From: DATAVK01 sp036267755
GTDB lineage: Bacteria > Actinomycetota > Actinomycetes > JAFAQI01
Assembly (NCBI GenBank): GCA_036267755.1
Contig: DATAVK010000035.1
Location: 1-8,705, forward strand
Reading direction: 5' to 3'
DNA length: 8,705 bases
Every line of letters begins with the position of its first letter. The first letter of the stretch is position 1. A program made the position numbers and the translations under genes. The notes under the pieces were generated by a model, which was not told the origin of the DNA, made no database searches, and saw only the letters and a program-made list of their open reading frames with translations. Positions 1-6,968 of this stretch are shown piece by piece.

Positions 1-1
1 C

Positions 2-214
2 GACAACGTCCTCGACAACGGCCGGGCGAAGCTGGCCGCCAAGCGATGCGACCTGCTGGTCGTCAACCGCGTCGGCGAGCACCTGGTCTTCGATGCGGAG
101 GACACCGTTGCCACCATCCTCGGTGCCGACGGCTCGGTGACGGACGTGCCGGAAGGCAGCAAGGAGCGGCTCGGCGACCGGGTCTGGGACGAGGTCGTCG
201 CACGGCTGGCATGA
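2..214 (+). CDS. coaBC: CoaBC, C-terminal fragment (phosphopantothenoylcysteine decarboxylase / phosphopantothenate-cysteine ligase)
   Basis: This is the last 70 residues of the bifunctional coenzyme A enzyme CoaBC (Dfp); the rest lies left of the window. CoaB joins cysteine to 4'-phosphopantothenate using CTP and CoaC decarboxylates the product, both in the cytoplasm. The fragment reads in frame from base 2 to a TGA at 212-214. It shows the C-terminal CoaB pattern: AKLAAKRCDLLVVN (the lysine-rich loop followed by the buried strand), then VGEHLVF, then an ADGS turn and a closing SKERLGDRVWDEVVARL helix. The usual asparagine after the phenylalanine loop is an aspartate here (FDAEDT), a mild variation. 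Its stop overlaps the ATG of the next gene (ATGA), so the two are probably translationally coupled. The neighbouring metK fits the common actinobacterial order. Identification is strong despite the truncation. Confidence 0.9.
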   Translation, partial: DNVLDNGRAKLAAKRCDLLVVNRVGEHLVFDAEDTVATILGADGSVTDVPEGSKERLGDRVWDEVVARLA

Positions 215-774
215 CGCTCGACGGATTGTTGCCGCTGGATCTCGGCGCCGGGCTCGTCCTGCACGCGACGACGGTCGAGGACGCTCCCGAGGCGTATACC
301 GCGGTAGACGCGGCTCGGGACCGGTTGCGGGAGTGGCTGCCCTGGGTCGACGCAACCGACTCACTCGACGTGCAGCGCGAGTTCCTCGTTTCGATCGCCG
401 CGACCAACGCGGCGGGCTCGGGACTCCACGTCACGTTGCGGCAAGACACCGAGTTCGCCGGGCTGATGGGGATGCGCATCGATCCGCTGCACGCCAGCGC
501 CGAGGTCGGCTACTGGATCGCCACCGGGTACGTCGGACGCGGCCTGGTCACCCGATCGGTCGCGGCGCTGATCGGGCTGGCGTTCGGGCCGCTGGCGCTG
601 CACCGGGTCCAGCTCAACGCCTCCACCGGCAACCGGCGCAGCCGCGCAGTCGCGGAACGGCTCGGGATGCGCCACGAGGGCACGTTGCGGGATGCCGAGC
701 TGCTGGCCCGCGGCCATGTCGACCTCGAGGTCTACGCCGTACTGTCCACGGAATGGGTGTCCGTCGGCGCCTGA
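211..774 (+). CDS. GNAT-family N-acetyltransferase, RimJ/RimL-like
   Basis: A 187-residue acetyltransferase of the GNAT fold, closest in pattern to the RimJ/RimL group (Acetyltransf_3), which moves an acetyl group from acetyl-CoA to an amine such as a protein N-terminus. Early residues include the REWLPWVD segment typical of this group. Motif A is EVGYWIATGYVGRGLVT at residues 98-114, whose VGRGL turn should hold the CoA pyrophosphate. Motif B runs from N141 (NRRSRAVAERLGM, 141-153) into an EGTLRDA stretch. The ATG at 211 was chosen because it overlaps the coaBC stop as ATGA and because everything further upstream in this frame is coaBC sequence. No good Shine-Dalgarno precedes it, so translation probably depends on coupling. 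The acceptor cannot be read from sequence: ribosomal protein, another protein, or a small amine are all possible. As far as I recall, a GNAT gene between coaBC and metK is not part of the standard order. Confidence 0.87.
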   Translation: MTLDGLLPLDLGAGLVLHATTVEDAPEAYTAVDAARDRLREWLPWVDATDSLDVQREFLVSIAATNAAGSGLHVTLRQDTEFAGLMGMRIDPLHASAEVGYWIATGYVGRGLVTRSVAALIGLAFGPLALHRVQLNASTGNRRSRAVAERLGMRHEGTLRDAELLARGHVDLEVYAVLSTEWVSVGA

Positions 775-791
775 GTGACGGTCGATCCCGG

Positions 792-797
792 TAGAGT
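792..797 (+). promoter_or_regulatory. Probable -10 element of the metK promoter
   Basis: TAGAGT fits the actinobacterial TAnnnT -10 pattern and lies between the GNAT stop and metK. A start about 7 nt downstream (near 804) would give a leader of roughly 50 nt beginning just before the hairpin at 809-829. No good -35 hexamer is visible at the usual spacing, which is common for actinobacterial housekeeping promoters. The call rests on position and the hexamer only. Confidence 0.45.
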
Positions 798-808
798 GGG
801 GCGGTCTT

Positions 809-829
809 GCCGAGCAGCCAGCGCTCGGC
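809..829 (+). promoter_or_regulatory. Hairpin in the metK 5' leader (possible cis-regulatory RNA)
   Basis: GCCGAGC (809-815) and GCTCGGC (823-829) form a perfect 7-bp stem closed by a 7-nt loop. It lies about 23 nt upstream of the metK start and has no T-run, so it does not look like an intrinsic terminator. The left-arm part CGAGC (811-815) can instead pair with GCTCG at 845-849, which includes the last base of the metK Shine-Dalgarno. The two pairings exclude each other. I could not match the leader to any SAM or SAH riboswitch class I know, so a regulatory role is inference. Confidence 0.4.
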
Positions 830-841
830 TCACCCCTGATC

Positions 842-845
842 GGAG
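842..845 (+). promoter_or_regulatory. metK ribosome binding site
   Basis: GGAG lies 7 nt upstream of the GTG at 853. It decides the metK start: an in-frame GTG exists at 775, directly after the GNAT stop, but it would add 26 residues of non-conserved sequence and read through the leader hairpin. Confidence 0.75.
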
Positions 846-852
846 CTCGCCT

Positions 853-2052
853 GTGTCGCGCCGCCTGTTCACCTCGGAGTCCGTGACCGAGGGTCATCCG
901 GACAAGATCGCCGACCAGATCAGTGACTCGATTCTGGATGCGCTGATCAAGGACGACCCGCGCAGCCGCGTGGCGGTCGAGACGATGATCACCACCGGCC
1001 AGGTCCATGTGGCCGGCGAGGTGACGACGACGACGTACGTCGACATCGCGGACATCGTCCGAGAGACGATCCTGCACATCGGCTACGACTCGTCCCGCAA
1101 GGGCTTCGACGGCGCCTCGTGCGGGGTCAGTGTGTCGATCGGCTCGCAGTCGCCGGACATCGCGCAGGGCGTGGACGACGCGTACGAGAGCCGCACCGGT
1201 GAGGACGGCTCGGACGACCTGGACAAGCAGGGCGCGGGTGACCAGGGCCTGATGTTCGGCTACGCCTGCAACGACACCCCCGAGCTGATGCCGCTGCCGA
1301 TCGCGCTCGCCCACCGGCTGGCCCGCCGACTGGCAGAGGTTCGCAAGTCCGGGACGGTCCCGTACTTGCGTCCCGACGGCAAGACCCAGGTGACGATCGA
1401 GTACGCCGACAGCAAGCCGGTCCGGCTCGACACCGTCGTGGTGTCCAGCCAGCACGCGGCGGACATCGACATCGACACCCTGCTCGCACCCGACGTCCGC
1501 GAGCTCGTCGTCGAGCCGGAGCTCGCCGCCCTCGGCCTGCTCTCGGACGACTACCGGCTGCTGGTCAACCCGACCGGCCGCTTCGAGGTCGGCGGCCCGA
1601 TGGGCGACGCCGGGCTCACCGGACGCAAGATCATCGTCGACACCTACGGCGGCATGGCTCGCCACGGTGGCGGCGCGTTCAGCGGCAAGGACCCGTCGAA
1701 GGTCGACCGGTCCGCGGCGTACGCGATGCGCTGGGTCGCGAAGAACGTCGTGGCGGCCGGCCTCGCCGAGCGCTGCGAGGTCCAAGTCGCCTACGCGATC
1801 GGCAAGGCCCGCCCGGTTGGCACGTTCGTCGACACCTTCGGCACGGGCGTCGTCGACGATGAGAAGATCCAGGACGCGATCCTCGAGGTCTTCGACCTGC
1901 GCCCGGCGGCCATCGTCCGCGATCTCGACCTGCTGCGTCCGATCTACGCCCAGACCGCCGCCTACGGTCACTTCGGCCGCCCGGATCTCGACTTCACGTG
2001 GGAGGCCACCGACCGGGTCGACGCGCTTCGCTCGGCCGCCGGCACGGGCTGA
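853..2052 (+). CDS. metK: S-adenosylmethionine synthetase
   Basis: Methionine adenosyltransferase makes S-adenosylmethionine from methionine and ATP, releasing phosphate and pyrophosphate, as a cytoplasmic tetramer. The product is 399 residues, within the usual bacterial range of about 380-400. It starts SRRLFTSESVTEGHPDK, with the ATP-contacting HPDK at residues 15-18. Family signature 1, GAGDQGLMFGY, is at 127-137 and signature 2, the phosphate-binding loop GGGAFSGKD, at 272-280. The C-terminal domain has the usual PIYAQTAAYGHFGR ending. The GTG start at 853 is supported by GGAG 7 nt upstream and by family alignment. It sits 78 nt after the GNAT gene behind its own probable promoter and a hairpin leader, so expression may be set separately from coaBC. 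All three domains appear intact. Identification is essentially certain. Confidence 0.98.
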   Translation: MSRRLFTSESVTEGHPDKIADQISDSILDALIKDDPRSRVAVETMITTGQVHVAGEVTTTTYVDIADIVRETILHIGYDSSRKGFDGASCGVSVSIGSQSPDIAQGVDDAYESRTGEDGSDDLDKQGAGDQGLMFGYACNDTPELMPLPIALAHRLARRLAEVRKSGTVPYLRPDGKTQVTIEYADSKPVRLDTVVVSSQHAADIDIDTLLAPDVRELVVEPELAALGLLSDDYRLLVNPTGRFEVGGPMGDAGLTGRKIIVDTYGGMARHGGGAFSGKDPSKVDRSAAYAMRWVAKNVVAAGLAERCEVQVAYAIGKARPVGTFVDTFGTGVVDDEKIQDAILEVFDLRPAAIVRDLDLLRPIYAQTAAYGHFGRPDLDFTWEATDRVDALRSAAGTG

Positions 2053-2077
2053 CCGAACTTGTCAGTGCCTCCGGCCC

Positions 2078-4045
2078 ATGCCCGCGCGTGCCGGTACTGA
2101 CACGTCGCCGGCGAGCGTTCGACCGGTCGCCCGGGTCGCCGTCGACATCCCGCTCGCTCACCTCGACCGGCCGTTCGACTATCTCGTCACCACCACTCAG
2201 TCCGACGCCGCCCAGCCCGGAGTCCGGGTCCGGGTCCGGTTCGCCGGTCAGCTGGTCGACGGGTTCATCCTCGACCGGCTCGACGCCAGCGAGCATCCCG
2301 GCCGGCTGACCCGACTGGCCCGCGTGCTCGGGGCCGAGTCGGTGCTGCGCCCCGAGATCGCCGGGCTTGCCCGCGCCGTCGCCGACCGCTGGGCCGGCAC
2401 GCTTGCCGATGTCGTCCGGCTCGCCGTGCCGCCGCGTCACGCGGCTGCCGAGCGCCTCGCCAGGCCCGCGGTCGCCACCGAGCCGCCGCGCGCTCCGCGA
2501 TCACTCGATCGGTACGACGGCGGGGCGGCGCTGCTCGACGACTTGGCCGCCGGCCAGGCGACCCGGCAGGTCTGGAGTTTGCTGCCGGGGGACTGGACCG
2601 CCGAGCTGGCAGCGCCGGTCGCGGCCACTGTTGCTGCGGGGCGCGGTGCCGTCGTCGTCGTACCGGATGCCCGCGACGTCGCCCGGATGGACGTCGCGCT
2701 CCGTGAGGCGCTCGGTCCCGGGCGGCACGTGGCGCTCACCGCCGACCTCGGTCCGGCGGAGCGCTACCGCCGCTTCCTGGCGGCCTCGCGTGGCGACGTG
2801 CCCGTGGTCGTCGGCACCCGGGCCGCGGTCTGGGCTCCGGTGCCCGACCTCGGCCTGCTCGTCGTCTGGGACGACGGGGACGACCTGTACGCCGAGCCCC
2901 GGGCGCCCTACCCCCATGCACGGGACATCGCAGTCCTCCGGGCGCACCGGGCGGGCGCCGGGCTGCTGCTGGCCGGTTACGCCCGTACGGCGGAAGGCGC
3001 CCAGCTGGTCGGCTCTGGCTGGGCCGGCTCGCTCACCGCGGGCACGACGGTTCGCGGCCACGCGGTGCCGGTAGTCGTGGCCGCAGGCGGGGACGAGGAG
3101 CTCGGTCGTGATCCGGCGGCCCGCGCGGCTCGGCTGCCGTCGGTGGCGTGGCGGGCCGCCCGGGAGGCATTGGCGGTCGGGCCGGTGCTCATCCAGGTGC
3201 CACGGCGTGGCTACCAACCGTCCCTGTCGTGCGCGACCTGTCGCGCCGCGGCGCGGTGTGCCGTCTGCTCCGGCCCGCTCGCCCGCAGCGCCGATAGGTC
3301 GGTCCCGGCCTGCCGCTGGTGCGGCGCGGTCGCTGCGGACTGGACCTGCCAGGTATGCCGGGGTACGGAGCTGCGCGCGGCGGTGGTCGGCGCGCGGCGG
3401 ACCGCGGAGGAGATCGGCCGGGCGTTCCCCGGCGTACCGGTCAAGACCTCCGGCGGCGGGAGCGTGGTCGACACCGTCGACGGTCGACCGGCCTTGGTCG
3501 TCGCCACGCCGGGGGCGGAGCCGGTAGCCGCCGACGGGTACGCCGCGGCCCTGCTGCTCGACGGCTGGGCGATGCTGTCCCGGCTTGACCTGCGCGCGAC
3601 CGAGGAGACGCTGCGCCGCTGGCTTAACGCCGCTGCCCTGGTCCGGGGCCGGGCCGACGGAGGGCGCGTGGTCGTCGTCGCACCGGGGGAGCTGCGACCG
3701 GTGCAGGCGCTGGTCCGCTGGGCGCCGGAATGGCACGCCGAGCGGGAGCTCGAGGACCGGCAGGCGCTGCACCTGCCACCGTTCGCCCGGGTGGCGGCGT
3801 TGACCGGATCGGGCGCCGCGCTCACCGAGCTGGTCGGCGGCCTCGAGCTCCCGGCCGCGGCCGAGATCCTCGGTCCGGTGCCTGCCGGTGACGGCCGCGA
3901 TGCGACCGAGCGGCTGATCATCCGGGTTCCGCGGGCCGACAGTCGCGCGTTGACCGAGGCCCTGCATGCCGCCCAGGCGATCCGCAGTGCCCGCAAGGCA
4001 CCGGAGTCGGTGCGCATCGAGCTCGACCCGCAGCAGCTGGGCTGA
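2078..4045 (+). CDS. priA: Replication restart protein PriA, helicase-inactive actinobacterial form
   Basis: PriA recognises stalled forks and starts reloading of the replicative helicase. The 655-residue product opens with the DNA 3'-end binding domain (ARVAVDIPLAHLDRPFDYLV). It has eight zinc-ligand cysteines at 385, 388, 394, 397, 412, 415, 424 and 427, nearly the same spacing as in E. coli PriA. The helicase core is degenerate. The Walker A position reads WSLLPGDWT (166-174) with no GKT, the DEEH box is replaced by DDGDD (265-269) although the following YPHARDIAVLRAH is kept, and the QVAGRAGR motif is replaced by NAAALVRGRADGG (from 517). From family knowledge, actinobacterial PriA is generally regarded as lacking helicase activity, so this is normal decay, not recent damage: the frame is open. 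ATG 2078 is the first in-frame start after metK. No clear Shine-Dalgarno is visible; the 25-nt gap suggests co-transcription with metK. Confidence 0.93.
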   Translation: MPARAGTDTSPASVRPVARVAVDIPLAHLDRPFDYLVTTTQSDAAQPGVRVRVRFAGQLVDGFILDRLDASEHPGRLTRLARVLGAESVLRPEIAGLARAVADRWAGTLADVVRLAVPPRHAAAERLARPAVATEPPRAPRSLDRYDGGAALLDDLAAGQATRQVWSLLPGDWTAELAAPVAATVAAGRGAVVVVPDARDVARMDVALREALGPGRHVALTADLGPAERYRRFLAASRGDVPVVVGTRAAVWAPVPDLGLLVVWDDGDDLYAEPRAPYPHARDIAVLRAHRAGAGLLLAGYARTAEGAQLVGSGWAGSLTAGTTVRGHAVPVVVAAGGDEELGRDPAARAARLPSVAWRAAREALAVGPVLIQVPRRGYQPSLSCATCRAAARCAVCSGPLARSADRSVPACRWCGAVAADWTCQVCRGTELRAAVVGARRTAEEIGRAFPGVPVKTSGGGSVVDTVDGRPALVVATPGAEPVAADGYAAALLLDGWAMLSRLDLRATEETLRRWLNAAALVRGRADGGRVVVVAPGELRPVQALVRWAPEWHAERELEDRQALHLPPFARVAALTGSGAALTELVGGLELPAAAEILGPVPAGDGRDATERLIIRVPRADSRALTEALHAAQAIRSARKAPESVRIELDPQQLG

Positions 4046-4078
4046 CCGGCGACTGCGGCCGGCCGGGAGCGGCCGACT

Positions 4079-4084
4079 TAGCAT
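4079..4084 (+). promoter_or_regulatory. Probable -10 element for leaderless def transcription
   Basis: TAGCAT fits TAnnnT and ends 6 nt before the A of the def ATG at 4091. A normal distance to the transcription start would put that start on or within a base of the ATG, giving a leaderless mRNA. In line with this, no Shine-Dalgarno precedes def. No good -35 is visible in the GC-rich stretch upstream. Confidence 0.5.
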
Positions 4085-4090
4085 GGACGG

Positions 4091-4639
4091 ATGTCCGTCC
4101 GCCCCATCCGCCTGTTCGGCGACCCTGTCCTCACGACCCCCGCCGAGCCGGTCACCAGCTTCGACAAGGAGCTGCGGACGCTGGTCAAGGACCTCACCGA
4201 GACGATGCTCGAGGCGCCGGGATTGGGTCTCGCTGCGCCGCAGATCGGAGTCGGGCTCCGCGTCTTCACCTACGACGTCGACGAGATCGTCGGCCACCTC
4301 GTCAATCCCACAATCACACTGGTAGGCGACGAGGAGCAGGAGGGCGACGAAGGCTGCCTGTCGCTGCCCGGTCTGAGCTTCCCGTGCCTCCGGCACGAGC
4401 GCGTCGTCGCCTCCGGCTTCACGATGCACGGCGAGCCGGTCACGATCGAGGGCAGCGACCTGCTCGCCCGCTGCCTCCAGCACGAGACCGACCATCTCAA
4501 CGGGATCCTGTTCATCGACCGCCTCGATACCGAGCAGCGCAAGGCCGCGATGCAGGCGATCCGACTGGCCGAATGGAACGGCCTCAGAGCACCCGAGGTG
4601 AGGGTCTCGCCGCACGTCACCGGCGGCCTGCCGGTCTGA
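4091..4639 (+). CDS. def: Peptide deformylase
   Basis: This metalloenzyme removes the N-formyl group from the starting methionine of new proteins at the ribosome exit. All three family motifs are intact in the 182-residue product: GLGLAAPQIG at 44-53 with the transition-state residue Q51, EGCLS at 87-91 with metal ligand C89, and QHETDH at 130-135 with ligands H131 and H135 and catalytic E132. The metal is usually iron. Length is normal, and the 45-residue tail after the HExxH helix is variable in the family. The ATG at 4091 is the first usable start, has no Shine-Dalgarno, and lies just downstream of a -10-like TAGCAT, suggesting a leaderless message. fmt begins 16 nt downstream, so the pair that adds and removes the formyl group is probably co-expressed. 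Confidence 0.97.
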   Translation: MSVRPIRLFGDPVLTTPAEPVTSFDKELRTLVKDLTETMLEAPGLGLAAPQIGVGLRVFTYDVDEIVGHLVNPTITLVGDEEQEGDEGCLSLPGLSFPCLRHERVVASGFTMHGEPVTIEGSDLLARCLQHETDHLNGILFIDRLDTEQRKAAMQAIRLAEWNGLRAPEVRVSPHVTGGLPV

Positions 4640-4655
4640 GCGAGGGACACCGCCC

Positions 4656-5588
4656 GTGAGGCTCGTCTTCGCCGGTACGCCGGTGGTCGCCGTTCCCGCG
4701 CTCGAGGCACTCCTCTCGAGCGACCGGCATGAGGTCGTCGCCGTGGTCACTCGGCCGGACGCACGCTCCGGCCGCGGTCGATTGCTGCGGCCGAGCCCGG
4801 TCAAGGAGCGGGCCCTCGAGGCCGGGATCGAGGTCCTCACGCCGGGCAAGCCGTCCGAGCCGGACTTCCTCGACCGGCTCCGCCAGCTGGCGCCCGACTG
4901 CTGCCCGGTCGTCGCCTACGGCGCCCTGGTGCCCTCGGCGGCGCTCGCGATCCCGGTGCACGGCTGGGTCAACCTGCACTTCTCGATCCTGCCGGCATGG
5001 CGGGGCGCGGCACCGGTCCAGCACGCGATCATGGCCGGCGACGACATCACCGGTGCGACGACGTTCCAGCTCGAAGCCGGTCTCGACACCGGCCCCGTGT
5101 ATGGGGTCATGACCGAAATGCTCGGTCCCAGGGACACCGCCGGCGGGGTGCTGCAACGGCTGGCCGAATCCGGCGCCGGCCTGCTGACCGCGACCCTCGA
5201 CGGCATCGAGGACGGTGCCCTCGACCCGGTTTCGCAGCCCGCGGAGGGGATCTCGCTGGCGCCGAGGCTCACCTCGGAGGACGCCAGGGTCGACTGGACC
5301 CGTTCCGCCATCGTCATCGACCGGCGGGTCCGGGCCTGCACCCCGGCGCCGGGCGGCTGGACGACGTTCCGGGACCACCGGCTGGGTCTCGGGCCCGTTG
5401 TACCGCTCTCCGACGATCTCGGGCTGGCTGCCGGAGAGCTGCGCGACCTCGGCCGCGACGGGGTTGTCGTCGGCACGGGCACTGGGCCGGTGCGGCTCGG
5501 CGACGTTCGTCCTGAGGGTCGCGCGCCGATGACGGCCGAGGCGTGGTCGCGGGGCGTCCGCCCGCAGGCCGGCGACGTGCTGGTGTGA
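4656..5588 (+). CDS. fmt: Methionyl-tRNA formyltransferase
   Basis: Fmt transfers a formyl group from 10-formyltetrahydrofolate to Met-tRNA(fMet), making the initiator tRNA used in bacterial translation. The 310-residue length is typical. The N-terminal Rossmann domain begins MRLVFAGTP and includes GRGRLLRPSPVKERA. The catalytic triad falls at the E. coli numbering: N106 and H108 in NLHFSILPAWRGAAP, and D144 in LEAGLDTGPVY. Residues from about 205 form the C-terminal OB-fold-like tRNA-binding domain, with the usual R-ACTPAPGGWT segment near its start. The GTG start at 4656 is backed by AGGGA 8 nt upstream. The gene follows def by 16 nt, and its TGA overlaps the GTG of rsmB (GTGA), indicating one transcript and translational coupling. 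Nothing is missing or broken. Confidence 0.97.
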   Translation: MRLVFAGTPVVAVPALEALLSSDRHEVVAVVTRPDARSGRGRLLRPSPVKERALEAGIEVLTPGKPSEPDFLDRLRQLAPDCCPVVAYGALVPSAALAIPVHGWVNLHFSILPAWRGAAPVQHAIMAGDDITGATTFQLEAGLDTGPVYGVMTEMLGPRDTAGGVLQRLAESGAGLLTATLDGIEDGALDPVSQPAEGISLAPRLTSEDARVDWTRSAIVIDRRVRACTPAPGGWTTFRDHRLGLGPVVPLSDDLGLAAGELRDLGRDGVVVGTGTGPVRLGDVRPEGRAPMTAEAWSRGVRPQAGDVLV

Positions 5589-6949
5589 ACGTCGACCGTG
5601 CGCGCCGGGTCGCTGCGGATGTCGTCATCGCGGTCGACCGGGACGGCGCCTATTCCAACCTGCTGCTCCCGCGGCTGCTCCGTGACCGCGCCATCACGGG
5701 TGTCGATGCCGGCTTCGCGACCGAGCTCAGCTACGGCACGCTGCGACGCCAAGGGTCGCTGGACGTCGTGATCGGCGCCGGCGCGAAGCGGGACGTCACC
5801 ACGCTCGACCCCGAGGTCCGCGGGGTGCTCCGGCTCGGTGCGTACCAGCTGCTCCACACCCGGGTGCCGCCCCACGCCGCGGTGTCCACCACCGTCGAGC
5901 TCTGCCGCGCCGTCGTCGGACCGAAGCCAGCCGGTCTGGTGAACGCCGTACTCCGTCGGGTCGCGGAGCGAGACTGGCCGGGCTGGGTCGACCGGCTGGC
6001 GCCGAGCGACGATCCGGTCGGCCGGATGGCGTTCGACAAGGGCTACCCGGCGTGGATCGCGCTGGCGTTCGCCGACGCGCTCGGCTCGAGCGCCGAGCTG
6101 GACGGCGCACTCACCGACGAACGACCGATCACCCACCTGGTGGCCCGCCCCGGCCGGATCGGACGCGACGAGCTGGTTCGACTCGCCGGCGACGGAGCCA
6201 CCGCGGGACCGTTCTCGCCGTACGCCGTGCGGCTGTCCAGCGGCGACCCGGCAGCGCTGCGCCCGGTGCGCGGTGGGCGGGCGGCAGTACAGGACGAAGG
6301 CAGCCAGCTGATGGCTATCGCGCTCGCCACGACGCCGGTCGAGGGCCGCGACGAACGCTGGCTCGACCTGTGTGCCGGACCGGGCGGCAAGGCCGCGCTG
6401 CTGGCGGGGCTGTTGCCCGAGTCAGGCCGGCTGGTGGCCGGCGACCTGCACCCGCACCGGGCCAGTCTGGTCGCCGCGGCCCTCGGTGAGGATCGCCGCA
6501 GCCTCGCGGTGGTCGCGGACGTGACCGTGGGCGGCTTCCACGCGGCCGCCGCCGATCGGGTTCTGCTCGATGCCCCGTGCAGCGGGCTCGGCGCGTTGCG
6601 GCGGCGGCCGGAGTCGCGCTGGCGCCGGCAGCCGGAGGACGTCATCCGCCTGCAGGCGCTCCAGGAACGGATGCTTCACAGCGCCGTGGACGCCACCAGG
6701 ACCGGCGGCGTCATCGGGTACGTCGTCTGCTCGCCGCATCCGGCCGAGACCACCGCCGTGGTCCGGGCGGTGCAGCGGGAACGCGAGGACGTCGAGCTGC
6801 TCGACGCCCGCCCGGCGCTACCCGGAGTGCCCGATCTGGGGCCGGGACCCTGGGTGCAGCTGTGGCCGCACCGGCACGGGACGGACGGAATGTTCCTCGC
6901 CTTGCTCCGACGCCGATACGATGAGCACTCAGCCGACGACAAACGGTAA
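5585..6949 (+). CDS. rsmB: 16S rRNA (cytosine(967)-C5)-methyltransferase RsmB (Sun/Fmu)
   Basis: RsmB uses S-adenosylmethionine to methylate C967 of 16S rRNA. The 454-residue product has the two expected parts. The N-terminal ~140 residues form a NusB-like RNA-binding domain (RARRVAADVV near the start, then ATELSYGTLRRQGSLD and LRLGAYQLLHTRVPPHAAV). The C-terminal Rossmann methyltransferase domain has motif I, LDLCAGPGGK, with the first Asp at 261. Its two working cysteines are C332 in DAPCSGLGALRRRPE (motif IV) and C382 in VVCSPHPAET (motif VI). As known for the RNA m5C family, one forms the covalent RNA adduct and the other helps release it. The GTG at 5585 was preferred over an upstream ATG at 5543 because it overlaps the fmt stop as GTGA and matches where homologues begin. 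It has no strong ribosome binding site and is probably coupled to fmt. It is the only complete gene here ending in TAA. Confidence 0.95.
   Translation: MNVDRARRVAADVVIAVDRDGAYSNLLLPRLLRDRAITGVDAGFATELSYGTLRRQGSLDVVIGAGAKRDVTTLDPEVRGVLRLGAYQLLHTRVPPHAAVSTTVELCRAVVGPKPAGLVNAVLRRVAERDWPGWVDRLAPSDDPVGRMAFDKGYPAWIALAFADALGSSAELDGALTDERPITHLVARPGRIGRDELVRLAGDGATAGPFSPYAVRLSSGDPAALRPVRGGRAAVQDEGSQLMAIALATTPVEGRDERWLDLCAGPGGKAALLAGLLPESGRLVAGDLHPHRASLVAAALGEDRRSLAVVADVTVGGFHAAAADRVLLDAPCSGLGALRRRPESRWRRQPEDVIRLQALQERMLHSAVDATRTGGVIGYVVCSPHPAETTAVVRAVQREREDVELLDARPALPGVPDLGPGPWVQLWPHRHGTDGMFLALLRRRYDEHSADDKR
6917..6922 (+). promoter_or_regulatory. Possible internal -10 element upstream of rpe
   Basis: TACGAT inside the last codons of rsmB fits the TAnnnT -10 pattern and lies 46 nt upstream of the rpe start codon. 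It could give rpe and the following regulator gene extra transcription. There is no convincing -35, and hexamers of this type occur by chance, so support is weak. Confidence 0.25.
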
Positions 6950-6957
6950 TCAGCGGT

Positions 6958-6963
6958 GAGGAG
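6958..6963 (+). promoter_or_regulatory. rpe ribosome binding site
   Basis: GAGGAG, the best Shine-Dalgarno in the window, lies 5 nt before the GTG at 6969 and fixes that codon as the rpe start. Confidence 0.7.
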
Positions 6964-6968
6964 CGGCG

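Noticed and set aside
361..1971. Long open frame of 536 codons on the minus strand across the GNAT and metK genes
   Set aside because: It lies opposite well-identified genes, its translation is low-complexity Arg/Ala/Asp/Gly/Val-rich with no recognisable motif, and such frames are a common by-product of high GC content.
2041..2069. Inverted repeat around the metK stop (GGCA/TGCC flanking CTGAC/GTCAG with a 7-nt loop)
   Set aside because: Considered as a terminator, but the stem has a 4-nt bulge and no T-run, and priA starts only 9 nt later.
4056..4075. GC-rich inverted repeat CGGCC/GGCCG between priA and def
   Set aside because: Only a 6-bp stem with several alternative pairings and no T-run; it overlaps the expected -35 region of def and is best explained by base composition.
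2501..4849. Long open frame of 782 codons on the minus strand opposite priA, def and the start of fmt
   Set aside because: Same reasoning: it crosses three plus-strand genes with intact family motifs and shows no domain pattern of its own.
6921..6959. Twelve-codon ORF (MSTQPTTNGNQR) spanning the rsmB stop and ending inside the rpe Shine-Dalgarno
   Set aside because: A leader peptide coupled to rpe was considered, but there is no ribosome binding site for it, it overlaps rsmB in another frame, and the peptide has no codon run that suggests attenuation.
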